Shown: piece after piece, positions 12,707 through 20,856 of the stretch | Layout: every line of letters begins with the position of its first letter | Position numbering within the stretch: the first letter of the stretch is position 1 | Virus record (IMG/VR): IMGVR_UViG_3300023179_000488 | Span: 1-24,890 of that record | Direction: 5' to 3' (one strand) | DNA: 24,890 nucleotides | DNA from: a virus | Position numbers and translations under genes: made by a program | Notes under the pieces: model-generated | Seen by the model: the letters and a program-made list of their open reading frames with translations, nothing else | The model's database searches: none | Told to the model about the DNA's origin: nothing

Positions 12707-14292
12707 CCGTTACGCAGGTTACGCCCGAGCAAGCTGCGCAAGAGTTGCTGCGGCGTAGGGCTGCTCAAGAATCTCTGTATGAGTTCTTCAAGGCGGCGTG
12801 GCCGATCATAGAGCCCGGTTATAATTACGTTGACGGCTGGCACGTACAAGCCATCTGCGAGCACCTTGAGGCAGTGTTCAACGGCGACATCAGGAACCTG
12901 CTGATCAACATGCCGCCTCGCGCACTTAAAACGTCGCTGACGGGCGTTGCGTTTCCGGCGTGGTGTTGGATCAATCGTCCGACTGAGAAGTTTGTTTATG
13001 CGTCCTACTCATTCACACTGGCCGAGGATGCCAGCATCAAGTGCCGCGCACTGATTCGGTCGAAGTGGTTTCAGTCGCGATGGGGCGGGATGTGGCAGAT
13101 CACAGAAGATCGAGACACAAAAGAATACTACACCAATACGGCGGGCGGTGAGCGCATCATATCATCGGTTGACGGCACACTGACGGGCCGCGGCGGTGAC
13201 GTTTTCGTTGGCGATGATCTTAACAACGTCAAGGACCAGTCCGACATAACGCTGGCCAACGCTTTGCATTTTTGGAAGTCGGTAGTCCCGACGCGATTGA
13301 ACGAGCCCAAGACTGGTCGCAAAATAGTCGTCCAACAGCGAACCAATGAGAAGGACGTATCTGGGCACATCATGGCCCATGAGAAGCGTTCGAATTGGGT
13401 GAAACTAATTCTGCCGTTGGAATTTGAGACTAAACGTTGCTGCGTGACGGTGCCGCTTAAGTCTACTGGCGACAAGCCATGGCATGACCCGCGCACGAAA
13501 GAAAATGAATCGCTGATGCCTGGTCGCTGGGGCGCGGCCGAGATTGCAACGCTCAAGGAATCGCTTGGCTCTGAGTATGCGGTGTCAGGCCAGCTTCAAC
13601 AGCGCCCGGCTCCCGCAGAGGGTGGCATCATTAAGAAGAAATGGTTTAATCACTGGAAGCAATCATCACCGCCAAAATTAAAATACACGGTGCTGTCGCT
13701 TGATACGGCGTTGTCTGAAAGAAAAGACTCAGCTTATAGCGCAGCAACAACGTGGGGCGTGTTTGAAGATGAAAACAAAATACCGAACGTGATCTTGCTT
13801 GCGGTCTGGCGGCGGCGCTGCGAGTATCCTGAGTTGCGTGAGCGGATATTTAGGCTGTCGAACGATTATCTTGATGACGGCGACATTCCGACCAAAGGCA
13901 AGCGCAAGCCTGACATGGTGCTGATCGAAGCCAAGGTGTCCGGCATATCGCTGATACAAGATTTGGCGCGCATGGGCATCACGGCCACACGGTTTAACCC
14001 TGACAAGCACGGCGACAAAAAAGAGCGCGTGCGTCGGATCACCCCCCTGCTTGAGTCTGGCCGCGTGTGGATGCCGGCGTTGCCGCCGACCTATGATAAG
14101 TTGCGGCACTATGCGGATTTGTTTGTTGAGCAATGCGGCGCGTTTCCCAACGCTGAGTCGCGAGACTTGGTGGACACGATGACCATGTGCCTTCTGCGGC
14201 TTTGGACAAGTGGGTTTGTGTGGCATCCCGGCGATGACGCGCCATCCGAGCCCGAGGACCGGAAGTACGCGCAAACGGGGGCTATATATTGA
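12703..14292 (+). CDS. terL: Terminase large subunit (ATPase and nuclease)
   Basis: The 529-residue motor that cuts concatemeric DNA and pumps it into the procapsid. The N-terminal ATPase has a variant Walker A LLINMPPRALKTSL near residues 66-79 and Walker B DVFVGDDL near 166-173. The C-terminal RNase H-like nuclease is marked by acidic motifs LSLDTAL, MVLIEAK and RDLVDTM. Residue order and length are standard. It starts with an ATGA overlap on the preceding HTH gene. The segment joins directly to the portal leader, as in most tailed phages. Confidence 0.95.
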   Translation: MTVTQVTPEQAAQELLRRRAAQESLYEFFKAAWPIIEPGYNYVDGWHVQAICEHLEAVFNGDIRNLLINMPPRALKTSLTGVAFPAWCWINRPTEKFVYASYSFTLAEDASIKCRALIRSKWFQSRWGGMWQITEDRDTKEYYTNTAGGERIISSVDGTLTGRGGDVFVGDDLNNVKDQSDITLANALHFWKSVVPTRLNEPKTGRKIVVQQRTNEKDVSGHIMAHEKRSNWVKLILPLEFETKRCCVTVPLKSTGDKPWHDPRTKENESLMPGRWGAAEIATLKESLGSEYAVSGQLQQRPAPAEGGIIKKKWFNHWKQSSPPKLKYTVLSLDTALSERKDSAYSAATTWGVFEDENKIPNVILLAVWRRRCEYPELRERIFRLSNDYLDDGDIPTKGKRKPDMVLIEAKVSGISLIQDLARMGITATRFNPDKHGDKKERVRRITPLLESGRVWMPALPPTYDKLRHYADLFVEQCGAFPNAESRDLVDTMTMCLLRLWTSGFVWHPGDDAPSEPEDRKYAQTGAIY

Positions 14293-14388
14293 CGCCGGCC
14301 GGGCCGTAAGCACAAAATCCAATTGCTTGCTATGTAAGCCGGGTGTATGTTGGGGGCTTACGTTGGTGCCATAAGCCCCTCTGGATGT
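14293..14388 (+). promoter_or_regulatory. Portal leader with mutually exclusive hairpins
   Basis: GTAAGCC (14334-14340) pairs with GGCTTAC (14355-14361). The same middle arm, as GGGGCTTA (14353-14360), pairs perfectly with TAAGCCCC (14372-14379). The two hairpins cannot form together. A third related arm, GTAAGC at 14306-14311, can pair with GCTTGC at 14325-14330 by one wobble. This arrangement resembles an attenuator or translational switch ahead of the portal gene. No U-tract follows, so termination is not implied. Confidence 0.45.
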
Positions 14389-16830
14389 ATGCCGCCCATT
14401 CGCCGTCGCACCCCCAACGCTGAATCTGACGCACCTAGCGCGGACGGTATGCCTATTCTTGAGGCATCGAATGAAAGTCTTGATCCCGTAGAGATCGACC
14501 TTGAGGCTCCCGAGCCAGAGATGTCTGATGGCGTCCAGGTTGAGGAAACCAAGGACGGCGGCGTTGTCATTGACCTTGAGCCAAAACAAGGCGATGCGAT
14601 GGACCCAGAGGCTCAGGTTCACGGCGCGAATTTAGCTGAGTATCTTGATGAGTCCACGTTAAGCGGTGTTGCCGAAAGTCTGATGCCAGCGGTTGACGCT
14701 GACGACGAAAGCCGCGCCGATTGGAAGTCCATGATGGCCGAGGGTATTAAGTACCTTGGCTTGAAGTTTGAAGATCGCAGCTTCCCGTTCCAGGGCGCGT
14801 CGGGTGTCTATGACACACTGATGCTTGAGGCGGTTATTCGGTGGCACGCCACGGCGACGGCTGAGTTGCTGCCGGCAAGCGGGCCCGTAAAAACGCAGAT
14901 TGTTGGCATCCCCAACGAGGAATCCGAGGCTCAGGCGTCCCGCGTCAAAGAGTTTATGAACTATTATTTGACGGAAGGCGCGCCCGAGTACGTCGAAGAA
15001 AACGATCAAATGCTGATGTGGCTGCCGCTCTGTGGCAGTGCGTTTAAGAAAACATATCAAGACCCGATATTGAATCGCCCGGTTTCATCGTTTGTCTCGC
15101 CCGACAATTTGATTGTTAATTTCGGCGCAAGCGACATTGATACCGCACCGCGCGTGACGCATGAGTTCCCGATCACCGAGCGCGACTTGAAGATGAAGCA
15201 GATTGCGGGATTCTACCGCGACTGCGAATTGGGCGTCCCTGATGATACGTCTACAGGCGAGGGCTCAAACCCGGTTAAGGAAGCCGTTGATCGCGTCCAG
15301 GGCACGATCAAAACAACGCCGTCTGATCCAACAATTGACGTGACTTACCGATTCCGCGAGATCCATGCGGACATTGACCTTGAGGGCTTTGAGCACAAGA
15401 TCGAAGGCGAGGATGATCCGTCTGGCCTGCCGCTGCCTTACATTGTGACCATCGACATCTCAAGTCGCAAAGTTATGGCCATCCGCCGCAATTGGCGTGA
15501 GGGCGACACGACGTACCAAAAGATTGGGTACTTCACGCACTTCAAGTTTGTGCCTGGCTTGGGCTTCTACGGCTACGGTTATGCTCACATTCTCGGCAAT
15601 CCGGCCAAGGGCGCGACGGCATTGCAGCGTCAAATGATCGACGCAGCTACGCTTGAGATGTTCCCAGGCGGCTTGCGCGTCAAGGGTATGCGCCTTGACA
15701 ACAACAACAAGATGATCGCGCCGTGTGAGTTTGCGGAGATCGACACGGGCGGCTTGCCGATCAATCAAGCCATCATGTCGATGCCATACAAGGGGCCATC
15801 AGAAGTATCGCTGATGCTGTGGGAGAAGTCCCGAGAAAGCGCGCAACGGCTTGCTGGTGGGTCAGAGATTGCAGTCGGAGATGGGCGGCAGGACGCGCCG
15901 GTTGGGACCACAGTTGCGTTGCTTGAGGCGGCCAACCGACCGCAATCAAGCACCATTAAAAACTGCCACCGCGCGTTCCGCCGTGAGTTTAAGCTGATCG
16001 CCGCATTGTTCGGCCAGTTCTTGCCAGAGACACCGTATCCGTTCCCGGTTGCCGGTGGCCAGAAGTCGATCATGCGGGCCGACTTCGCCAATGGCGTTGA
16101 CGTTATCCCGGTCAGCGACCCAAACATTGTGTCATCGACGCAGCGCATCATGCGCGCCGAGGCATTGCTGCGCTCCGCTCAGTCGGCGCCGACCATCCAT
16201 GACCAGTATGAGGCGTACAAGAATATGTACGTTGAGATGGGCGTTGACCCCGGCAAGATTGATAAAATCCTGCCCAAGCCGCAAGACGCCCAGCCGTCTG
16301 ACCCGTTGACCGAGAACCAAAACGCTTTGATTGGCAAACCGCTCAAGGCTGGCGAATACCAGGACCACGACGCCCACATTGCATCGCACCAGGTTCTTGC
16401 CGAGCAAGTGCCGGCGATCATGGCTCACATTGCCGAGCATCTTGGCATGAAGATGCGTGTGCAGGTGCAGAACGTCCTCGGTATTCAGTTGCCGCCGATG
16501 GGCGAGAAATTGCCGCCGCAGATTGAGAACCAAGTTGCGATGGCGGTTGCCAAAGCAATGCAAGCCATCAATCAGCCGCAGGGTGAAAGCCCAACGCCTG
16601 AGCAAATCGCGATGGAGCAAGTCAAGGTCGAAGGCCAGAAGGTTGTCGCCAAGATGGCAGAGATTAAAGCCAAGACGCAGACCGAGGCGTTCAAGGCCCA
16701 GATCACGTCAATCGACAAACAAAAAGATCGGCAGACCCGCCTCGACATTGCCGAGATCAACGATAGAAGCCGCCGTGCTCAACGCGCTGAAGCCGCGGCC
16801 AGTAGTTTTGCCCAGCGCAGGACATTTTAG
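14389..16830 (+). CDS. Portal protein (P22-type)
   Basis: The roughly 813-residue portal forms the dodecameric ring at the head vertex through which DNA passes. The block MMAEGIKYLGLKFEDRSFPF with GASGVYDTLM, followed by a region rich in Trp, His and Ala, is typical of P22-like portal proteins. The C-terminal 120 residues are a charged helical region (KVVAKMAEIKAKTQTEAF and following) like the barrel helix. The start is placed at 14389 (MPPIRRRTP); the alternative at 14347 adds 14 unlikely residues inside a hairpin loop. Neither start has a strong ribosome-binding site. Flanked by terminase and scaffold genes, as expected. Confidence 0.88.
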   Translation: MPPIRRRTPNAESDAPSADGMPILEASNESLDPVEIDLEAPEPEMSDGVQVEETKDGGVVIDLEPKQGDAMDPEAQVHGANLAEYLDESTLSGVAESLMPAVDADDESRADWKSMMAEGIKYLGLKFEDRSFPFQGASGVYDTLMLEAVIRWHATATAELLPASGPVKTQIVGIPNEESEAQASRVKEFMNYYLTEGAPEYVEENDQMLMWLPLCGSAFKKTYQDPILNRPVSSFVSPDNLIVNFGASDIDTAPRVTHEFPITERDLKMKQIAGFYRDCELGVPDDTSTGEGSNPVKEAVDRVQGTIKTTPSDPTIDVTYRFREIHADIDLEGFEHKIEGEDDPSGLPLPYIVTIDISSRKVMAIRRNWREGDTTYQKIGYFTHFKFVPGLGFYGYGYAHILGNPAKGATALQRQMIDAATLEMFPGGLRVKGMRLDNNNKMIAPCEFAEIDTGGLPINQAIMSMPYKGPSEVSLMLWEKSRESAQRLAGGSEIAVGDGRQDAPVGTTVALLEAANRPQSSTIKNCHRAFRREFKLIAALFGQFLPETPYPFPVAGGQKSIMRADFANGVDVIPVSDPNIVSSTQRIMRAEALLRSAQSAPTIHDQYEAYKNMYVEMGVDPGKIDKILPKPQDAQPSDPLTENQNALIGKPLKAGEYQDHDAHIASHQVLAEQVPAIMAHIAEHLGMKMRVQVQNVLGIQLPPMGEKLPPQIENQVAMAVAKAMQAINQPQGESPTPEQIAMEQVKVEGQKVVAKMAEIKAKTQTEAFKAQITSIDKQKDRQTRLDIAEINDRSRRAQRAEAAASSFAQRRTF

Positions 16831-16839
16831 GAGTCCACC

Positions 16840-17502
16840 ATGAAAGTCGGTAAGAACGCTCAACAGTACGCCAAGGGCCGTGCGGCCATGCCCGAAGTTA
16901 TGGCGATCAATAAAGACCGCCAAGGCGCGCAGAAGTTTATGGGCCCGAAGCCCATCAACGCTGCGGCGCAACGTTACGCCAAGGGCGGCAAGGTCAAGCA
17001 TGATGACGCCGCCCAAGACAAGGCGCTCATCAGCAAAATGATTAACTCGTCAATGCCGCGGTCGAAGATGGCCAAATATGCTGACGGCGGGAAGGTTAAT
17101 TCTCCTGAGATGCAAGATAAATTGCGTGAGGCAGAAAAAGAAAGCCGCAGAATAATGAGAAATGCCCAACTTAAAAAAGACTACATGGACGCGGGCAAGG
17201 AAGATTTGTGGAATGAAATTGGAGCCGATAGCAAAAAGCGCAGCCTACTGAACGATACGGATAAGGTGAAGGAAAAAGGCTATAGCAAAGGCGGCCCTGT
17301 TCTGAGCGGCGATGCTAAGTTTCAGCGCCCGAGCAAAGCAAAACCCGCGCTTGAGAAAGTGACCGGCAAGATGTTGAAGTCGGAAACCGGCAAAGACGTG
17401 AAGCCGATGAAGTTGGCCGCAGGCGGTGCCGCAAAATTACGCAGAAAGTCGCCTACGCCAAACGCCCCAAAGAAAGGCACGCTCGTCGGCGGCTTGATGT
17501 AG
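16840..17502 (+). CDS. Lys/Gly-rich repeat protein with YAKGG-like motifs
   Basis: In this 220-residue, Lys-rich, low-complexity protein a short motif of the form YAxGGxV recurs: YAKG near residues 10-13, YAKGGKV near 46-52, YADGGKV near 80-86, YSKGGPV near 148-154, and LAAGGAA near 192-198. Proteins with such KGG repeats are familiar in phages from environmental samples, but their function is not established. It lies just after the portal, with AGGAG six bases before its ATG. A virion-associated or DNA-binding role inside the head is possible. Mostly disordered composition. Confidence 0.65.
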   Translation: MKVGKNAQQYAKGRAAMPEVMAINKDRQGAQKFMGPKPINAAAQRYAKGGKVKHDDAAQDKALISKMINSSMPRSKMAKYADGGKVNSPEMQDKLREAEKESRRIMRNAQLKKDYMDAGKEDLWNEIGADSKKRSLLNDTDKVKEKGYSKGGPVLSGDAKFQRPSKAKPALEKVTGKMLKSETGKDVKPMKLAAGGAAKLRRKSPTPNAPKKGTLVGGLM

Positions 17503-17544
17503 AGACCACGCTGCTGGCCGACCCCCTGGCTGATGTGAGAAAAA

Positions 17545-17811
17545 ATGACCCTCGACCTGTTTCGACAGAACACACTCAACGCCTTACAGGCGGCGATTGA
17601 TAACAAGACGACGGCCGCCGTGAATATGCAAGCAAAGCAGTTCACGACGGTCGATCAGTACGCCATGTCGCAGGCAGAAACACTTGCGGAAGCAAGGGCA
17701 CTGTTGTTCGCGCAGCAGGTTATTCATGCAGAGTTTACCAAACTGATGAAGCCGCAACAGGCCGAGTCAAACGCTTCGACCCCCAAACCTAAGACAGAGG
17801 AAGTATACTAA
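17545..17811 (+). CDS. Small helical structural-region protein (88 aa)
   Basis: The product begins MTLDLFRQNTLNALQAA and is predominantly helical with Gln, Ala and Lys; the tail NASTPKPKTEEVY is likely disordered. No family is recognised. It sits between the repeat protein and the GroES-like protein, whose ATG overlaps its stop (TAATG). Its ribosome-binding site is weak. Position suggests a head assembly accessory, but that is inference. Confidence 0.55.
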   Translation: MTLDLFRQNTLNALQAAIDNKTTAAVNMQAKQFTTVDQYAMSQAETLAEARALLFAQQVIHAEFTKLMKPQQAESNASTPKPKTEEVY

Positions 17812-18323
17812 TGACAAATCAAGCACCACCGCTTCCGATTCGCGGCGCACTTCGCCCGCTTTCATTTATTGAGCCCCATGAAGAAACCGAGGCTCGCGAC
17901 TGGATCAACAACGAGTTTATTGCCCTGACCGGGAAGCCGTTTGACATGCGCGTTTGTGGCTACATGGTGGCCATTAAACTGCACATTCGCTCGGATGAGA
18001 TTAAAGAAGTTGACACCAAAAACGGCAAGGTCACTTTGTATCGGCCACAATCAACTGTCGATGCAGACAAGTATCAGTCTGTAAGCGGCGTTGTCGTCGG
18101 CATTGGTCCGCAGGCTTACAAGGGCACAATGGCCGATGGTAGCAGCAAGTATCCAGAAGGGCCTTGGTGCAAGGTGGGCGACATTGTGATGTTGCCGCGT
18201 TTTGAGTCCACACCGATCACGTTTCGCGGCGTTGTGATGGCAATGGTTGTTGATGACCGCATCCAAGCGATTATCAGCGATCCAAACGACGTTCAATCAA
18301 TCACCATGGCAGACCGGATTTAA
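17811..18323 (+). CDS. GroES-like (Cpn10-fold) co-chaperonin
   Basis: The 170-residue sequence matches the layout of a GroES-type beta-barrel: GYMVAIKL near residues 50-57, a poorly conserved mobile-loop region around 60-85, VVVGIGPQAY near 94-103, VGDIVMLPRF near 122-131, and VVDDRIQAII near 146-155 near the C-terminus. Phages such as T4 (gp31) encode co-chaperonins that replace host GroES for capsid folding, and GroES-like genes occur in many phage head modules. The 45-residue N-terminal extension is unusual. It lies between the portal and scaffold genes, exactly where a capsid-folding helper would be useful. Confidence 0.7.
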   Translation: MTNQAPPLPIRGALRPLSFIEPHEETEARDWINNEFIALTGKPFDMRVCGYMVAIKLHIRSDEIKEVDTKNGKVTLYRPQSTVDADKYQSVSGVVVGIGPQAYKGTMADGSSKYPEGPWCKVGDIVMLPRFESTPITFRGVVMAMVVDDRIQAIISDPNDVQSITMADRI

Positions 18324-18335
18324 GGGGCACAAAAC

Positions 18336-19439
18336 ATGGCAGATACAGTTGAAGGCGCGGCTGGCGAACAAGCCACGATCAATGGCCTTCCAAAAACCGA
18401 GGACGTCAAACTTGATCCGATTGAGATTGATGTTGGCGAAGATGGCGATGGCGCGGATGTCACCACCGAAGTCAGTCCAAGTGAAGAATCCAAATCTAAC
18501 GACGATGCTTCTAGCGATGACGCCGAGGATCGACCACGCCGGCGCGCGCAACCACGCATAGCCAAACTGGCCAATGAGCGCGATCAGTGGGCTGGTCGCG
18601 CGCAACAGCTTGAGAACGAACTCAAGGCTGAACGCGAAGGCCGGATCAAGGCAGAAGCAAAAGCTGCGAAGTCTGATGAGGCGGCGATGCTGAACTACGA
18701 GGCGCGCGTTCAACGCGACCTCGATGCAGCTAAGGCCGAGTATCGCGCTGCCGTTGAGCAGGCTGACCCTGACAAGCAAACTGACGCTAATGCGAAGTTG
18801 GCCGCGGCCGCTGCTGCGATGAACGACATCAACGCATGGAAAGATCAGCAAAAAGCCAATCCCCCTGCGGCCAAGTCAGAGCCAGAGAAAGCGGCGCCCG
18901 ATGCGCCCGCAAAACAACATCAAACTCAGCAACCGCCCGCAGACCTTCCAAAAGAAGTGAAGTCTTGGATTGCTGAGAATAAATCTTGGTGGTCGCCAGA
19001 TAGTCCTGACTTCGATGAAGAAGCGCACGTCACAACCATGCAATACGCCGCTGCGCTAGAGAACCAGTACAACCTGGAAGGCCGCGAAAATGAAGTCAAC
19101 GGCAAGGATTATTGGGACAAGATCAACCGATTTGTCTCAAAGAAATTTCCAGACTACGCGCCAAAGCGTAGCGGGACGCCGCCGATGAACGGCGGTTCGG
19201 CGGTCGCGTCATCGCGCGGCAGCACGCAAACACTTCCTGGTCAAAAGCAACCTGGGTCGTCAACAAAGATTCCGTTGACATCCGACGAGCGGCAATTGGC
19301 AAGATCGCTAACAGATCAGGGCGCGTTAAAGTATCCTATAGGCCACAAGCTATCAGGCCAGCGCATGAGCCACACCGATGCAGAGATTCACTTTGCAAGA
19401 CAGAAGCAAGCCAATCCACCACGCGCAGGTCGCGGGTAA
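18336..19439 (+). CDS. Scaffolding protein (predicted)
   Basis: This 367-residue protein has a very acidic, disordered N-terminus, a long central coiled-coil segment (AKLANERDQWAGRAQQLENE and following), an Ala/Pro/Lys-rich linker, and a short C-terminal domain. That composition fits a phage internal scaffold that guides capsid assembly and is lost before packaging. It lies directly upstream of the capsid genes, the standard place. There is no sign of a protease domain. An AAGGGG site precedes ATG 18336. Confidence 0.75.
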   Translation: MADTVEGAAGEQATINGLPKTEDVKLDPIEIDVGEDGDGADVTTEVSPSEESKSNDDASSDDAEDRPRRRAQPRIAKLANERDQWAGRAQQLENELKAEREGRIKAEAKAAKSDEAAMLNYEARVQRDLDAAKAEYRAAVEQADPDKQTDANAKLAAAAAAMNDINAWKDQQKANPPAAKSEPEKAAPDAPAKQHQTQQPPADLPKEVKSWIAENKSWWSPDSPDFDEEAHVTTMQYAAALENQYNLEGRENEVNGKDYWDKINRFVSKKFPDYAPKRSGTPPMNGGSAVASSRGSTQTLPGQKQPGSSTKIPLTSDERQLARSLTDQGALKYPIGHKLSGQRMSHTDAEIHFARQKQANPPRAGRG

Positions 19440-19454
19440 AACAGGAGATCACTC

Positions 19455-19934
19455 ATGGCAAATCAAACAAGATCATCTGAGTCGCGCGGCGCAACGGGTC
19501 GCAAGGCTGAACGTCGTCCAATGCCTAAACCGCATTGGCAATCAAAACTATACATTCCGGGCCACCTCATCCCGGCAGGAATGACGTACAAGTGGACGCG
19601 CGTTGCCACGCTCAACCAGCCCGACGGCAACAATTGGCAGAACAACATGATTGCTGGTTGGAAGCCGGTGCCGCGTGAGCGCCACATTGATTTGTTTCCA
19701 TACATTCCCATTCCCGGCGTTACGCAGGATGAGCAATACATCAACAACGGCGACCTGATTCTTTGCGAGCGCCCCACAAAAGACGTGATGGCCGAGAAGC
19801 GCGAGAAAGAGCGCGACACGTTTGAGCAAGTCAACAGCGTGCAATGGGCATTGGATGGCCAGATTGCAGCGCCCGTTGTCAACGAATCACGTACCGAGAT
19901 TGAGCGTGTGACGGCTGAGTTTCAAGGAGAGTAG
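19455..19934 (+). CDS. Hypothetical virion-region protein (159 aa)
   Basis: The product begins MANQTRSSESRG. It contains a strand-rich middle (PHWQSKLYIPGHLIPAGMTY, WTRVATLNQPDGNN, GDLILCERPTKDV) and a charged helical C-terminus. AGGAG lies nine bases before ATG 19455. I associate the pattern with unnamed proteins of phage head regions, with no known function. The gene is followed by a structured RNA and a promoter, so it may end the upstream transcription unit. Confidence 0.6.
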   Translation: MANQTRSSESRGATGRKAERRPMPKPHWQSKLYIPGHLIPAGMTYKWTRVATLNQPDGNNWQNNMIAGWKPVPRERHIDLFPYIPIPGVTQDEQYINNGDLILCERPTKDVMAEKREKERDTFEQVNSVQWALDGQIAAPVVNESRTEIERVTAEFQGE

Positions 19935-19938
19935 CCTT

Positions 19939-20020
19939 TGGGGTGCAGCCGGTTAAGGCTGTGCCCGCTCCTCTGTCAAGCGGGTGCGCCGCTTCGAGGG
20001 GTCGAGCCGGCTGCACCTCG
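19939..20020 (+). ncRNA. Multi-branched RNA element upstream of the capsid genes
   Basis: An outer stem pairs GGTGCAGCCGG (19942-19952) with CCGGCTGCACC (20007-20017), 11 perfect pairs, extendable by wobble and GC pairs at the base. Inside are two smaller hairpins: CCCGCT (19964-19969) with AGCGGG (19979-19984), and TCGA (19994-19997) with TCGA (20002-20005) around GGGG. The result is a three-way junction of about 80 bases. It is not followed by a U-tract, so it is not a simple terminator. It could be a cis-regulatory element, an RNA-processing site or a small RNA. Confidence 0.5.
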
Positions 20021-20033
20021 CCACAAAATCTGC

Positions 20034-20063
20034 TTGACGAAATTATAATGCGCACGCAATATA
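20034..20063 (+). promoter_or_regulatory. Candidate promoter for capsid genes
   Basis: TTGACG (20034-20039) is followed after 18 bases by AATATA (20058-20063), in an AT-rich stretch that also contains TATAAT at 20044-20049. The exact -10 cannot be decided. It lies in a long gap ahead of the genes at 20231 and 20857. The remaining sequence to 20230 shows an AGCCG/CGGCT hairpin near 20111-20129 and no gene. Confidence 0.4.
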
Positions 20064-20230
20064 GCGTACTATATATCTGGGTTGCGGTAGACCCCTGACG
20101 CACCTCAGACCCACGATAGCCGTCACGTTATCGGCTCCTGGCTATGGCCATGTATCGACGCCAGTTACGCATCTGGTCGGAACCTGCACCGATAAAGCAG
20201 CCCCCGAAGTCGAGAACAGGAGTCATAGCC

Positions 20231-20833
20231 ATGACATATGGCGTCAACGCAGCCCGAGGCCTTCAGCCGGTCAATACTGGTGGCGGCTATACGTGGAACG
20301 GCCAAGCCAACGAATATCCCATCACTGCCACTTACGCGTCGAGCATGTTTATCGGGGACCCGGTAACACTCGCCACTGACGGCACCGTGATCCGCGCAAC
20401 CGCATCGACCGCCGTCCTCGGCGTGTTCCAAGGTTGCCAATACATTCCGTCAACCAATTTCGCGGGCACTGTGAAGTACCCGTATTGGCCCGGCAATCCC
20501 GGCGTCCAAACCGGCACAACGCCTGTTGCGCTCGTCATTGACGACCCGATGGTGCAATACACCATTCAGGAAACTGATGCGGCTGGCGCCTCTGGTACGC
20601 CGCTGACCCAAGCATCGGTCGGCAACAACGCCAACTTCCTCTACACGGCAGGCAGCACCGCAAACGGTCTTTCTTCTGTTTCCATTAACAATGCATCAAC
20701 CGCAACAACCTTGGTGGCCAACCTCAAGCTGGTGCGTCTTGATCCAACTGTCGGCAATACGACGGGTGCGTTCGCGAACTGGATCGTCCAGATCAACAAC
20801 GACGTCTACAAAGCCGGCAGCGTTCGTCCGTAA
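20231..20833 (+). CDS. Predicted capsid decoration/stabilising protein
   Basis: The 200-residue protein begins MTYGVNAARGLQPVNTGGGY and is rich in Gly, Thr, Ala and Asn, with little charge. It has strand-rich blocks (SMFIGDPVTLATDGTVI, VLGVFQGCQYI), in the style of head decoration or surface proteins that appear just before the major capsid gene. CAGGAG lies eight bases before ATG 20231; the longer frame from 20144 extends into the leader and is rejected. A structural role is inferred from composition and position. Confidence 0.65.
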   Translation: MTYGVNAARGLQPVNTGGGYTWNGQANEYPITATYASSMFIGDPVTLATDGTVIRATASTAVLGVFQGCQYIPSTNFAGTVKYPYWPGNPGVQTGTTPVALVIDDPMVQYTIQETDAAGASGTPLTQASVGNNANFLYTAGSTANGLSSVSINNASTATTLVANLKLVRLDPTVGNTTGAFANWIVQINNDVYKAGSVRP

Positions 20834-20856
20834 CGGTTAGGGAATAGGAGCCCACC

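Noticed and set aside
13729-14622. 297-codon minus-strand ORF over the terminase end and portal start
   Set aside because: Antisense to well supported terminase and portal genes; no ribosome-binding site or domain.
19942-20017. Rho-independent terminator after gene 19455-19934
   Set aside because: The stem encloses two internal hairpins with a large branched loop and lacks a following U-tract, so a simple terminator does not fit.
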